Of a stretch of DNA of 64,000 bases, positions 36,648 through 50,564 are shown piece after piece. The stretch covers positions 124,001 through 188,000 of the forward strand of contig JAYKKR010000017.1 in assembly GCA_036971615.1 (NCBI GenBank), in the 5' to 3' direction. The notes beneath the pieces are model-generated. The model did not search any database. It worked only from the letters and a program-made list of their open reading frames with translations, and was not told the DNA's origin. The translations under genes were made by a program, and so were the position numbers. Within the stretch, counting starts at the first letter, position 1, and each line of letters opens with the position of its first letter. This DNA comes from Amyloporia xantha (lineage: Eukaryota; Basidiomycota; Agaricomycetes; Polyporales; Adustoporiaceae).

Positions 36648-36974
36648 ATATTGAGCAGATTGATGCTCGATTTACTCTTACGGAACATTAGGAGGGCATT
36701 TGACATCCTACGCAATATCACGAGCGACGATGCAATATGTATATTCGTACGTACTTCCGACTGTTGATGTGTATATTTACAAAGTGCGCAAGCAAGAGAG
36801 ATCTATGAGGAGCGTGTCTTCGAAGCTGTCAGTAAGTACAGGCGAAGAGACACTAGTAGGTGCCAAATCATGCAACAAGAACAAGGCAATTCAATAAAAT
36901 TTAGAAGTAGATAATTAATAAACGAAAGTATGCAAGAACGCGAAAAGCAAGAAAGACAGCAAGCAGAAAGCAGC
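36648..36974. other. convergent intergenic spacer
   Basis: 327 bp, AT-rich, between the stop codons of SDR copy 3 and HMG-CoA reductase. It presumably contains both 3' UTRs. Confidence 0.45.
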
Positions 36975-39900
36975 TCATGGTTTCGCCTCTACAATGTACG
37001 GCGCAGGTGTGGATGATCCGGGTGTCACAGGGGTGATCACTCCCTTGGCCCCATTTGCCCAGAAGGTACCGCTCGCTGGCGTAGCCGCTCCTGGTGTTAC
37101 TGGTCGCGAGGGATTAGGAGTATTCGCTTGCGTGTTGGCCTGTGAACGGTTGTGTGCCATGTGCGCCCTGACAAGGTGACCAGCCGCAAGTGCGCTGATG
37201 AGCGATAGCTCGCCTGCCATGACAGCCGAGGCGATGATCCGGGCAAGCTGCTGCGCGTTCTGCCCTGGGTTGGTCGGATGTGCGCCCTTGACGCCAAGCA
37301 GCTCGAGCACCGCTTGTTGCGGGGCCAGAACAGTGCCACCGCCAACAGTGCCGACCTCGATACAGGGCATGGTCACCGTCATGAGAAGATCTTCACCACC
37401 ATTGGTTCTGCAAAAGAAGTGATGTCAATACTGATACACAACATGCTAATCTTATCGACGTACGGTTCCATCAGCGTCATGCATTGAGAACTCTCCACGT
37501 TCTGCGCAGGATCCTGACCAGTTGCCAAAAACACAGCAGTCAAAATGTTAGCGGCGTGTGCGTTGAACCCTCCGATAGAGCCGGCCATGGCGCTGCCGAC
37601 CAGATTCTTCTTCGTGTTCAAGTTGCACAAAGCGTCCACCGTGGTCTTCAGCACGGTCTTCACGACCTTGCCAGGAATAACCGCCTCAGCGACAATGCTC
37701 TTCCCACGACCCTCGATCCAGTTGATAGCAGCGGCCTTCTTATCTGTGCAGTAGTTACCAGAGAGAGCGAGTACAACCATCTCGGGGAATTCCTTTGCCA
37801 TCGTGTCGAGAGCCTTCTCAGTTGCCTTCGAGATCATGTTCATGCCCATGGCATCACCAGTACGCGTAGCGAACCGCACGAATAGCGTTCGGCCGGCCAT
37901 TGCACACTTGATGTTCTGCAGCTTGGCGAAGCGAGATGTCGATTCGAAAGCCTCCTTTACCGTCGCGTAGCCGTCGGGTGACTCAACCCACGCCTTGGCC
38001 TGTGCAGCGAGAACAATCGAAGGGAAGTCGATAGCAGGACCACGAGTCATCCCATCGTAGGTCAGGACGGTAGTAACACCTCCACCCGCATTCAAGGCCT
38101 TGCAGCCACGAGAGGTCGAAGCGACAAGGGTACCCTCCGCAGTAGCCATGGGAATAGGATAGAGCTCGCCATCGACGTTCAGGGGACCGGCAATACCGAG
38201 CGGGAGAGGAATGTATCCGATGACATTTTCGCAACAAGCACCCAGGACGCGCGAGTAATCGTAGCCAGTCATGGGCACATCCGAGTACTCAAGTGTCTTA
38301 GTCTTCGAAGCACGCGCTGCGATGAAGAGAATGTCAAAATACGTAGACGGAAGGTCAGAAGGTAACTCACAAATCAACGCCCGACGGACAAGAACAGCCC
38401 TCTCCAGGTCACCAAGCATCTTCTCCAGAGCGTACGGCGCAATCTTGCCATTCTGCGCGAGAAGGATAACTTCCTCGTCATTCAGCGTTGAAAGAGCAAC
38501 AGTAACGGGGCGAGGACCGTTCTCGAAGATCTCGATGCACTCCTCGAGCGAGCGAACGCCATCGCGACGGGAAACCTTCTTAGTGTCACCCTCTGTATCG
38601 CTTCCCGGATACGAATCGCCAGGAGTAGGAAGCAGTTGCACCGCAGCCTCCCGAAGCTTCATGTCCACGCTCTCGAGGTTGAGGGGAACATTGACCTTCT
38701 GGCGGACTGGCTCCTGCACCTGAACAGGCGCAGGCGCGATGGGCGGTACAACCGAAGCCATAGCGACAATAGGTGCGGCGGGCGCATGACTGGGCTCCTC
38801 CACCTCCTCTTCCTTCTCCGGCCTGACCCTCGAGCGAACCCTGGAGCGGAAACGCACACCCTTGTCGCGGACTGCCTTCAGCGCGGTCAAGCCAGAGCCG
38901 GCGGCGATGCCCCTGAGCAGGTATCCGTTCAAGGCCACGCTAACCGCGAGGAGTACGACGATCCACTTGGACAGAACGGGGTCGCCAACAAGGGTGGACC
39001 AGTTCGACATGAAGTTGTCAATGGCCTCTGCCTTGGTAACAGACGACGACGAGGCCGATACTACGCGGAGGTATACGGGAGGAGCGATCTTGACCAAAAT
39101 TCGCGAATCAGCACCCTGTCCGTTCGCCTTCTCTGCAGCAGCGAGGCTTTCGAGAATGCTCGAGATCGCGGGACTGGTGATGTCGACAAGAGGAGCGGGA
39201 GGGAGAGCGTCGGCAGCTGTGCGGACAGAGTGCTTGTTGTGACGAGCAAGAGCAGTGGCAGGCGTGAGTGTGGTGCAGAAGTTGAGAATATGAAGGGTCA
39301 AGAACGATGCAATCTGGAAACAAGTAAACCCTCAGCGTACTGAAGTTGAATCGATGCAACAATTGGATACTAACAAGAAGGAGCCTCAACCTGCTCATCG
39401 GATTCGAGTCGGCAGGGCGGGCTTTGCTCCCGTGTGTCTCGGGAAGGAGAGATCCCTTCACTCCAAGGAGAGCAACAGAGAGCCGCTCGCTGACACTCTT
39501 GCGGATGACTTCCGACTTGGCTGATCGAGACAGAGCAGAGCGTACAGTGGTCCCGGACGCATTAACGGCGGTGCTGGACCGAGCGCGGGTCAATTGGCGA
39601 ACCAGTTTAACACGACGGACCTATATGAGTGGAATACAGGTCAGTCATTGCGATGAGGACAATAGCCAAGTTATGAGCCGAGCCGGGGAGACAGAACATA
39701 GGAGGTCTTAGTGCACGTGACAACGGGCTCATGATGCAGGCACGTGACAGGACGTCACCCATGACCAGGCAAAGAACGACTCGCGGGAGGCGAAAAACAA
39801 AAAGAAGTACACACCTCGACCATCACGGTGACCATAGCCGCATAGAAGGTGCACAGCATGAGACAATCCATCGCCAACGCAACGGCTGCGACGGAGCAGA

Positions 39901-41060
39901 ACTCCTTCAAGCCGCCCACTCCACTGTTCACGCCAACGAGCAGGACCATGATCTCCAGAGCATAGTCCCTCAAGATGATATTTCCGACGCGGTCAAGGGC
40001 CTCGAGGACAACGTCGCCGGCAGGCTTCAGACGCCCGTCTTCCTGTGGCTTGAGCGTCTGCGGGTGGGCAAGCACAGCACGGGCGAGACGCAGCGGCTTG
40101 TCAAAGCCCACGGTGCAGACCAAGAATGGCAGCGCCTCAGTGAGGGCGATGGGGTCCAGAGGGATGTCGAGGTACCGGCAGAGCGGCAGCGTGAAGAGGA
40201 AGCCCGTCACCGAAGACAGGAAAATGCCAGTCGACAACCAGAAGTTGGAGCCCAGTGCGCGAGATGAGAGCCAGAGACGCAAGAACGTCGCGTGCATCAA
40301 TACGTAGCCGAGTAGCACCACGATGATGTCCATAGAGTCTGCTTTCTATCGGACGGTCAGTAAATGACGGAACGAATCGATGAAAAATTACACCCACTTT
40401 CGTAAGCTCCCAGAAACGCAGGAACGTGGCACGAAGGGCGTAGGCAATCCACTTGCTACTCTTCATTTCGCCAATGGTCTCCTCGCGTTTGGTACCTTGG
40501 AGATCGTATTCCACACCGTCAACAGTAACGGATTTGACCTGGCGCAAAGCGGTCAGCCATTCCTCTCGCTTGCCGGGGACGAAAGACAGTGTGAGGGTTG
40601 ACGATGTCGAATCGGATGACGTGGAAAGGAAGCATGGCACGGACGAGAGGTTCGAGGAGTGAGTGTAGCAAACGGACGTGTACGGCTCGTTGTTCAAGCC
40701 CGTCAGTTGCTCCGGAAGGTGCTCAGTGATCTGGGAGAGAACGGAAGTCTTCAAGCCGAGCTCAGGCACGGCCTTCACTCTGTTGTCCAGCTTGAACACA
40801 ATTTGCTGAAGTTCCACGGACTTCACGCCGTCTCCAGGGTGCTTCCAGTCACGCTGGCTGACGCCAATCCATTTGTCATCGCTCAGAAGGGCATGCGCAG
40901 GCCGCACATTGGTAGGGTAGGTGGGAGCAAAGAAGGACGAGTGCTTGATGCCGTTGAGTATGTGGAAGTAGGCAAGCATGCCCAGCACGAAGACGAAGAC
41001 GATGGACTCGATGGGGAAGAAGACATTGTGGGTCGCGAGGGGTCGCGCGAAGGACCGCAT
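36975..41060 (-). CDS. HMG1: 3-hydroxy-3-methylglutaryl-CoA reductase
   Basis: Rate-limiting ER-membrane enzyme of the mevalonate pathway (HMG-CoA plus 2 NADPH to mevalonate), feeding ergosterol and terpenoids. Exons: 41060-40398, 40345-39815, 39620-39375, 39313-37464 and 37407-36975 (3,723 nt, 1,240 aa). The N-terminus ([10 protein letters not shown]) leads into membrane segments and a sterol-sensing-type domain (exon 2). A basic/Ala-Pro linker follows, then the catalytic domain with [32 protein letters not shown] (catalytic Glu), [24 protein letters not shown] (catalytic Lys), [13 protein letters not shown] and [11 protein letters not shown]. The catalytic His is in [11 protein letters not shown]. 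The Ser after it corresponds to the AMPK/Snf1-regulated serine. The C-terminal tail is Pro/Thr-rich. An in-frame codon 60 nt upstream (41120) is open, but family members start at MR-[AS]-FARPLA. Confidence 0.96.
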
Positions 41061-44000
41061 CTTGGTACGACGGAGGGGGGAGCGCCGACAAGGAATGGGT
41101 TTAAAATCTAGAGGTACCAATTACCAGGCGTTCCACTTCCTAGAAAGCGGTGATATATAGGCATGAGCACAGGCCGATAGTCATCAGTGATATGGTTCAA
41201 CATATCGTACGAGGGTATGTAATTGTAAGGGGGAGGGGGAGACGCTGCGGGCTTAGAACTCACCGAAACCACCTGTCAAGACGTACTTGTACTTGTCTAT
41301 CCGCAGCACTATCTGTATCGCTGGGGTTTCCCGAACAAAGAACGACGGCGATGGGGAAAGTTAGCAGTCGTCGCGGTCGACGTCGGCGACAAGGACGGGT
41401 TGGACAATAAATACGACGCGAGGGCCGATATTTAGTCGAACGACTTTTCCCAGACGCCCATATTACACCAATGCCATTCTGGGTATGACACTGCTCTCCA
41501 CCGCTAGGCCAAATATGGAAGTTCTCCTCGTCTCTCTCCACGTAATCCGATACTTTGACTGAACCGACATCGAACTACCTCTAGTTTCCTTGTCTCATGA
41601 TCCTCTCCGAGCCTATCCTTGCAAGCATCCGATTATTCTCTCCATTTTTCTGCATTTTATTCTGTGGCTTTCTCAGGGGTCGCTTCATTCCCGATATCTC
41701 GAACAAGATCCCATCTTGACGCACGTATGATACTCCCGCGTCCGCAGTGTCGGCGCCGACGATCAAGCTCAACTAATCCTCGATCCATGACTCTATACAG
41801 TCGTAGACGCTATCAATTGGTTACTTGTCTTGTTTCGCCATCATGTCGGACATCCGAGCGGGCAACTCTCCTCGACGGGCGGTGATGCTCTGCGGCCGTA
41901 AATGTTATCCTCTGCGGAATCAAGCTGCCTCACGACTGTCCATCTGTGACAAGCAATTTTGATTCCGCCATCATTCTGCGGTGCATATCATTCTCTCTGC
42001 CACCAGCGGTCGGAGCGTCAACCTGACACCATTCCATGCCTATTTATCGGTGGCTCCTATCGTGTTATCTATGTAGACGAACGTACCCTCAAAGAGTCAA
42101 AACGAACCTCGGCGTCTCGCTTCTCCAGAACATTGAGATTGCTCGGCCCCTCTAAGCACTTTTTTAGCTCAAAACGCCATGTTGCCCTATCGCCTCATTC
42201 TTGGAGGTGCACCACTATAGCACCGAATGGAAGCGCTTAGGCAGCTAGTGGCATGTTATGGAAATATTACGCGGAAGGATCCTGGATGACCGTTCTATTC
42301 AAATGGTCCTTAGCTCTTCTTTCCATCTGGGAAAGGACCACCAGCCTCACGCACATCGCATCGCAATCCAGTGGCTACGTATACCGATTGGCTATGGTTA
42401 TGAGGAGCTACTATTGGCTAGGTATCTATAGGGTTCAGGACATTCTGCGGCTCTCGGCGTCTCGGTGACCTCGGCAATGGCTTCGCATTCTCCACATTAT
42501 ACTCAGGAATCTGGGAAGTATCGAAGGAGGGCTCATCCTTCGGATCTCTCGCCTGTGCTGATACGGCCTGGAGTGGAATTTTACTGCCCCCTGTACGCTG
42601 TTATGTGTAGACTTTCTGTCCCAGGTGACTCGTAGGCTAATGTGGGGCTGAATCTTGGATAGGCTCGTCAGTGTCGGGCTGCCGTGTCACAGGCACGCTC
42701 TATAACGTATTGCTATTTTCTACCACTTAGGCCCTGGGAGACTCGAAGGCGTCTAGTGCCTACACAGGCGTTTCGGCGCTGGAGCAGCACTCCCCTCACC
42801 ACTGGGGTCGTGTCCACCTCATGCAACTGTCAAAGCACAACCGTTTTATCTCCTCCCTTGCAATACCATATCCTCCACATGCCTACCTGCTATTCCCTCT
42901 CTTCCATCGCTCCCTTCAGGCCATAACCTTCTCCCGTACCCACATGCTGTGCAACCGCTCCGCAGCGCCTCCGGGCGAGAGCCTCGCAGAATTATCGTGG
43001 ATACTCGACGCTTCTCCGCCAGGTACGAGTCCTCATCGGAGCAACGTGGATCAGGCTTCTTATGGGAATCCTGGCATTAGGTCGCCGTTCGTGCGGCCTG
43101 GCCACCCCTGCGGAGATACGATGCAGAACGGGTACGTACATCAGTGCTCGACCACTGATCGTGGCTTTCCGGTTCGCCGTCTCCAGTTTGGATACAGAGT
43201 TCCCTGCATGTGCAATACAAGTGCACGCAGCCGACTTGAGGTAGATGGTATTGATCAGAACGTGTCGTAGTAGGCACGATATGACGTCGGACCGCTGATT
43301 TTAATCCGTGATCGATTTTTTGATTTTCGTACGCGTGAATAATGCGAGCGCACTGGGCCACTGGCTGCTTGTATCGGTCTTGTCAAATGCTACCTTCCGG
43401 CATGATGATCCTCACCAGTGATGAGGTTTACCTCAAGATAATCATAACTTACATCAACTGGTAGTACTAGGCTGCGTGTAGCGTGTAGAACTCCTACTAG
43501 TACTTCACTGACATGCTAAGGTTAACCTTCGTTCGACGGAAGCAAATGTGGCATGATTTTAGCATTTCACGTGTGGCTCTACTACAGAATGTCATACCAT
43601 TCCTTGTGGCCGTGAGCACAGTGGGCTAACAACGCACATGATACATGTACTACCTCGAAGGGAGGTCCGGCGATAGAGCTCCATGTTTAGCGTCGGCTGT
43701 CGGTCCTACGACCGTTCTTTTCATTGCTGTAACAAGCTTGTTCTTGGGATAGGAGCGAACCCAGATTCCTTGAATCGCGGAGCACGGTTCGAAATAACAG
43801 CTCGGAATAGCTGAACTAAACGGGCAGCGAATGGCAGCCGACTAAGACAACGAGGTGTATGAGCTAACGACATTACTCAAGGTGCGTGGCAAGATTTTGA
43901 TCAGAACGCACCAATGTTGAAGGATATCACACGACTTAGCTATAGCATTTGTGCGTTTCCTTGCAGCTTGCGGCGAATCGTCTTGGGGTTCCGAAGACGA

Positions 44001-45806
44001 CCGTGGACCACGCCCTGTAGGGCATTCCATGCTCTTGAAGCATCGGTTGCATATCCAGGCTACTTCATTCTCGTATTCTCTGAGAGACTTCGCTGGCGGG
44101 CCTGCTTGAGCTTCCTGATCTCATCAGCCTCTATGTCACTGACATGGACCCACGCCAGCTCGGATGAAACAACCTCGAGATGACTGGTTGGGTAGTGATA
44201 AACCTAGGCTAAAAGTATAGTTATTGCATATGCATGACACAGTACAGGAATGAAATTGTACTGCGCGTCGCCAGCTCTTTACGGATGGAACCTCCATGAA
44301 ACCCTTGAGTCCGATGTATATATTCTAGCTTCAGGCGAAGGCTTCCCGTCTTGGATATATTGATTGTCCTGGAGCCACATCTAATTGCCAGCGACCATGA
44401 ACAGCCGTGCCGTATACCAGTTCAGAAAGCGACAGCAAGCACTCCGTGTAACTTAATCGGACTTTTTCGCATCAGGCGGGACCAACTGGCCTTCGCAACT
44501 ATGCATATGAGATCCTACAGCAATCCAGAATCGGGCGGAGCAAGTGCCAGCGGGATAGTGCGTTCGCTGACTGTAAGACTGGCTGTGAGACATCGGGGGC
44601 AGAGTCGCGACTTGTTCGGCGTCGCAAGCGACATACAGCTACATGATTTACCTCATGTTGCCTGCGCTGTGTCTCCATGTCGCATCGACGAATGAGATCC
44701 GATGCTGTCTTTCGCACTTTTCCTTGGTGCCGATTTCCGATCCCTCCAGGATGCGCCTAGTTCCCGTGCGGCGTGAACAGTGCAGAAGTCAACAGGATGA
44801 GGAAACACCTGCGTGTGATCTGTTTACAAATACTGCGAGTTCAATCCAGAGACGAGGGAAATAAGCGTTGGCGTTACCTCTAGTATTTATGGTTCGTAAG
44901 CTTTTCGATTGGCAATGACGCTAGGTATTCTTCCCGACCTCTGCACACCTGCAAGTAGCGAATGTGGCTGTTCAATGTCAGACATTGGAGAACGGAGCTT
45001 GCTAAAGTGGTGCACTACCCCAGCATAGAACGCTCCACACATGATGCGCGAAATTTGGAAATGCAACAAGATTTGCACTGTTGTGCGAGACAGATGCCTT
45101 GATACATAAGCATTTGCACTATTGCTGGCGTGGCACGTTTTGAAGTCTACTGTGTTCGACGAATCTGCAGTATATTGCAAAGGACATCAAATATTGACGA
45201 CGGTACCGTGAGCAGGCCTTGAGCAGAAAAAAGATGGAGAATCTCACCCTTTTTCGGTACACCCAGGAGTTCATACCGAACATTCATATCTTGCCTCACG
45301 CGACGTCTTTCGACTACTTTTCGCAGTCCAAACGGTGTGCGTAACAGATGCGACTGAATACAGCGACCGCTCTGATGATATCGGAAGGAGAGTCCGGCAA
45401 GCCTTCTTAGCTATGAGTGTTCGCTGAAAAGTCCGTTTTGTCAATGTAAGACCTGTCGGTATGATATCAGCGGCCTTCATAGCGGCGCAAGGGCGCAATT
45501 ACGCCTTCCGGGGTTGGCCAGTTCGATCCAATTCATGCAGCGGGATGGGTTGTGTATCGGAAGCCATGATGAAGGGAAACATATGAATTTACAAGGTCCA
45601 AGACCGTTAGTAAGGTGCAAATGTCTGCAGACGTGTCACCGCCACAAATCCCAATGGCATGTAGAGTGCACGTGATCGCGTACCGACATCAACGCGTTCG
45701 ACCGCTCAGTACTTGTTCAGGTCAATATTAGGCTTTCATCGTCTAGACCCCTGCTGTGCAACATACGACGAATATCACCCCCTAACGACTCGCAATACCT
45801 TTTAAT
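41061..45806. other. 4.7-kb gene-poor stretch upstream of HMG1
   Basis: It contains the HMG1 promoter at its left end. Elsewhere there are only short frames on both strands (for example 42821-43270), none with a recognisable domain or the short-intron pattern of real genes here. I saw no long inverted or tandem repeats. It could be decayed transposon sequence or regulatory DNA. Confidence 0.5.
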
Positions 45807-48800
45807 ATGTCAAGATCCCCATCTCCATATGAGCAATATCTCTCGGCTATCCGAGAGGACGTCGTACATCATGCATGCAGCGTTGATGGCGAGACATGGC
45901 CACTTGACGTGAAGTCTTTCGAAGCGCTACTCGATGAATCGACTAGACTGCCGACGTGGCTGAAGGATGTACGTATATCATACACACATACATTGTTGAG
46001 GCTTCACACCTTGAGACAGAATCCCCCTACCCATGTGGATCCACGATCAAAGCCACTGCTGCATGACCTACAATCGTTAGCGGGGGCATCCGCTGAGCTA
46101 AGGCCGGAAGATAGGGTATCTATACGATTGAAGGAAGTCCTGAACATGGTCCTCTTGGACTGCGCCACACTGAGGGCGGTGGTGGAGTCTGAAGATGCGT
46201 ACCCGACACGAAACCCTAAGGAATCGTTTCTGGTCATCATGGCTCGGACTCCCCTTTGCATTGGTCGTGCGAACATATTTATCCAGTGAGTGTTTTGACG
46301 ACAGTCACTATGTCCATGGTCACTATTTTTCACGCTAGAGAGAATGCTTTCATTGCGCTCCCGCTGCCTTCAAGTGGGGAATCAAGCCCTCTGGTGAAGT
46401 ACATGCGGAAGAACATACGGACACCCATGCTGGTATCCGTGGGAGAATTTATCCCTAGGATGTCCTCCTCTGCCGATAAGCCATCGCACACCCCTAGGAC
46501 ATCAAGCGACAAGGACGCTTCGACCGCCGACAGCCGTCAGAACCTGCCTATTGACGAAGGCTTCGGACCGTCGTCCGACCGCGAGGTTGCATCCGCTGCC
46601 GAATATCACGAAGAATCGGGCTCTGACGAGGATCCGGACGAATCTTCGGACTCGGAGGTTAGTTCAAGCACGCCTGCGACAGAGGAAGACTCCAATGGGT
46701 CCCATTCAGGCTTCTCCCGAAGACTGCCAAAACGAACGGTCTCAGAATTTCTTGCGAACTGCTACAAGAATGTTCATCAGGCGGAAGTCGACTCTGATGA
46801 AACTGAGGTAGAAGAGGACCACCGGGATCCAGCTGAGCTCGACGCTCATGCCTTGGACCATTCACCAGCCGAGCCGCTGCCCGACGTCTGCTCCCTTCCT
46901 GTCGTCTGTATGGCCGAAGAGGCATCACTCCCCATTGTGATGTCAAGCATCCTGCGCCAGAGACGAGTGTGGCGCATTTCAGAACCTCTGATCGGGATAG
47001 CGTTTTCGAAGTACGATACGACTGTCAGTTTCTATTTTGGCTGGACTGACTCAGATACATTGCCTGGAAATGCGCTCGTGAGTAATGGCTTTCGTGCGAT
47101 GCTGTGCGTTTCGTGCTGATTGGACGAGTCACAGTCGCAAGTGCATCTCGGCCGCATCGAGCGCTTCGACAATCTTGATATGACTATGCCGTTTTCTGCT
47201 GTTGTTGTTTCTCAGTTCTTGCTAGGCCTCGAGGATCATTTTTCCAAACTCCGCGCTGCTGCACATGAGGGCCAGGCCTCCATTGCAATGGACACGCGTC
47301 AGGGTTCGATCAGGCGATGGCGGTTTGATACGTCGCTCCCTGTTGAGCAGCCGAAGACTATAGGGGATCTTCGTGAGAGAATCCATGTATGGCTCGAAGC
47401 GATGAGCGATAAAGACGACGGAACGTGAGTGCGCCCGCTGTCTATCTCCCCTTGTAACTCTGTAACTCACTGCCCGTAGTTCGGAAACCATGGCCCCCAG
47501 GAATCAGGACAAGTCTTCCGCTGATCAGCGTGATAAGGCCGCTAGACCGCCCACTGCGCCGCAATCGTCAGTGTCCCAGAACACACGGTGGGTTTCAATG
47601 CTAGATGCACGAACCAGGAATCTGACCTTACACGAACGGTTGGTTTAGTTCTCATTCATCTCCGGCGAAATCCTCCGCAGCCACAGATAATCCGTAAGTA
47701 TCGCCATTCATATGCGATGCAGCTATTGATTTGGGTTCCCAGTCAGCTTAAGATCCCAGCTGGCGATGGAAGGTATGCTGAAACCGATGCTACTGACGAT
47801 ATATACTTGCTTGCTAACTTATTGTGTCTCCTTTAGTGTAGGCATTCAATCGGACAGATTTGAATTGGCATCAAAGCCGATGTCGTGTTCTGCGTAAGTC
47901 GCATGTGGCGTCAAATGGTGATCATGTAAATGATATTCCCTGCGCAGTTTTGCTGGGACTGGTGCTGCAGCAACCGTTGAGCAACATATAATGGATTGGC
48001 TGTTCGATCGAAAAGTATGTCTTCAATCAACGCTATCGAACGAAGCAATGCAGAAGGAATACCATGAAATCTCGCAATTCTTGTGGCCAACAGCCTGGAC
48101 AAAGCTCGTGAGTGGTCACTGCAACAGTATTTGCTATCACTCGTCGCTCATTACGATCCATTGTGTCATAGGAGCAGTTGCCTGTTGCTGATGCCTGCTT
48201 GAAGCCTTTGGCGCAAGAGCTGTTGAAAGAGGTTGAATTACGAAAGAGCGACACTTCCCACAATTTCCCGCCTGCACCCGATGTACCACCGCCGATCTTA
48301 GTTTCCATGACACAGAAACTCCCCGACGTCCTTCGCGCGTGCCTCCATGCGCAAGGGAAGGCTGCGTCACCATACAAGATTTCTGAAATGGAGTGGCGCC
48401 ATGACCATGACCGTCTGTTCTTCGATTTTGTCACTACTGCCATGCGCGAGAAAATCGATGATTCCAAGGCTGTACCTGTGTTCGGAAATGCTCCACTGCA
48501 TAAAAGGTGCATATCACTTTCTCAGATTTTGGCCGCTTTTAATATTTGAAATAGACTGGAGAGGACCCTGCGGATGCCCCGCAGCTGTTTTGCTGACGTC
48601 GAGAACAAAGAAAAGCTCTTAGAAAATCAAACTACATTGCGCGCTCAGGTCTTGGCTTCCGTGAAACCCTCGACTTTGAAGAAGTGGGCATCGTCGGCAG
48701 AGTATATGCGCCTCCTTGACCAGAACAAGCAGGATGATTTGCTCATGACTACCCAGTATACTCGGTGGAGCGGAGATACCACCAATGTTAAGGACTCCTG

Positions 48801-50049
48801 GCATCGTCTGGGCATAGAACCTATGACTGGCACATGCGATGCCTTAGCTACTGTTCGGATTCCTTTGCCCATCAGCTGTGAGCTTCTCCACGGTTTCCAA
48901 CTGGTTGCACTTCCACCTGCTAAGGATCATACCTCCTACGAGTATCGACAGTCGCAAAAAGGACTTAGTCTTAGTCTCGACCCTAGACTGGGTCACACCC
49001 AGAACACAAGCGAAACAACACTAGATCAGCCCGACGATTCCCGTCAGGATATGAAAGCCAAGCCCCGTTCATCCTCGCGTTTGACAGTGCCGCCCACTGA
49101 TCTAGTGACACGGACAAATACGGATGTTCCTTCTACTGGCATTATTGACATTATGGCGAGCACGCAATGTGAGTCTCGATTCTTGCACAACAAGTTGAGA
49201 TATGGTTGCACGACACCCAAGGGAACTCGGGGTGCCAAGTCGGGCCTAGGGGATACCGAGTTGGGCTCAGAGGATGCAAAGGAGACTTCAGAGATGACTG
49301 AGAACAGGAATGCCCCAGAGGAGACACAGACCACGAAGATCTCAGATGTGACTAGGAAATTGGGCAATATGGTGCTGAATGAGGGAGCATTTGAGCCGAA
49401 GAGCATACCATCTGGTCCAGCAGCAGAGGATCACACTTCGGAGAAGGGGGGGATCCTCGAGTTACCCTTACTCATCATTGAATACAAGACAGTCACTACT
49501 GAAGGCGGAAAAACGAAGGCACCAAAGGGAACCAACCAGCATCGCATGTATGCCACTGCTGCTGCTAGATTTCTGGAGGCAATAGGAATCGTTGAACACC
49601 CAATCTTCAGCATTGTAGGAGATGGCCCTATAGCTTTGCTTGTGATCACCTGGGTTGATGAGGAGGTAATGGCACTGTTGTCTTGCAAATTCATTTGATT
49701 AGAGTTGACATGAGACACTTAGGGCTTGATCCACATATGTGAAAGGCACACAATGTCATTTGATCTCTCAACTGCCATAGGAGCATGGCATTATGCAACT
49801 GTTCTCTGCCGGATTGCAAATTTGCAAGCTACAAAATTGGAGCTCAAATTCAGGGAAGTTCAAGATGCTCTGTTAGTTCAATTAAAGACACCAGTTTCAG
49901 AGCAGAATAAGCATGTAAACTTGAAGTGGACAATGGAAGACCAGTTGGAGTCCTTTGAAGAAGATAAAGGTGTTAAAAGAAAAGTTGAGGAGGAGCCACT
50001 GGCAAGGAAAGTCAAGACTGATGTAGCTAAACTTGAAGTCAAAGCATAG
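45807..50049 (+). CDS. 1,199-aa protein of unknown function with possible PD-(D/E)XK-like C-terminal domain
   Basis: I reconstructed 11 exons: 45807-45968, 46020-46285, 46339-47077, 47135-47424, 47480-47587, 47649-47693, 47837-47893, 47948-48107, 48172-48506, 48555-49665 and 49723-50049. They total exactly 1,200 codons. The N-terminal half has a helical start (YEQYLSAIREDVVHHACS), an acidic Ser/Glu/Asp region (about residues 170-240) and a mixed alpha/beta segment. The C-terminal part contains LELPLLIIEYK (about residue 1030), then NQHRMYATAAARFLEAIG, FSIVGDGPIALLVITW and ICERHTMSFDLSTAIGAWHY. The hydrophobic-strand E-x-K pattern resembles motif III of PD-(D/E)XK nucleases, but I cannot place the upstream acidic residue firmly. 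The tail is charged, with a KRK cluster. I do not recognise the family. The last exons lie in CpG-depleted DNA. Confidence 0.72.
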
Positions 50050-50564
50050 CTATTGGAGGCATACACTAATACTTAGTTTATAAATGAGCAGGGTCTAGAT
50101 GAGAATGTAACATATGCTTTCCTGTAAAACTGTACATAGATAGTTTTTGATTGTATGTACTGTGTGGATTACCATACAGCATGAGAATCATCAGATTGAC
50201 ATTGGCAGTATCTTGAAAGCATGAATTTCTAGATAATAGTGGACAATGATCCCATGCTTTCAGGTCCTTTGAACATTGACCTATGTTTTTACCCTCACAC
50301 AATGGACAATCAATGTATATATCCTGTACATATACAGGATACAAGATAAATGATGCTATTACTCTTATAACAGATAAACAGTACAAGTACAACAATCTTA
50401 GTTATGAGATCCCACAATAACCCATTATTCAAATAAACATGATTCTATATGGAATATACGGACATATGAACACCAAATACAGTAAGCATTGTCTTCATGA
50501 TACACAATATATCAGTTTCATATTACAGCTTTCTGCAGAACATATGGCACATGGTGAAATTTTC
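50050..50564. other. AT-rich, CpG-poor 3' flank
   Basis: About 515 bp, nearly free of CpG (one seen, at 50459). A small inverted motif (ATCCTGTACATATACAGGAT, about 50322-50341) is the only structure I noticed. No gene. Confidence 0.5.

Noticed and set aside
48015..48053. 39-nt intron candidate (GTATGT...CAG) in the unknown gene
   Set aside because: It is shorter than all other introns here and the frame is open through it, so I kept it as coding. Either choice preserves the frame.
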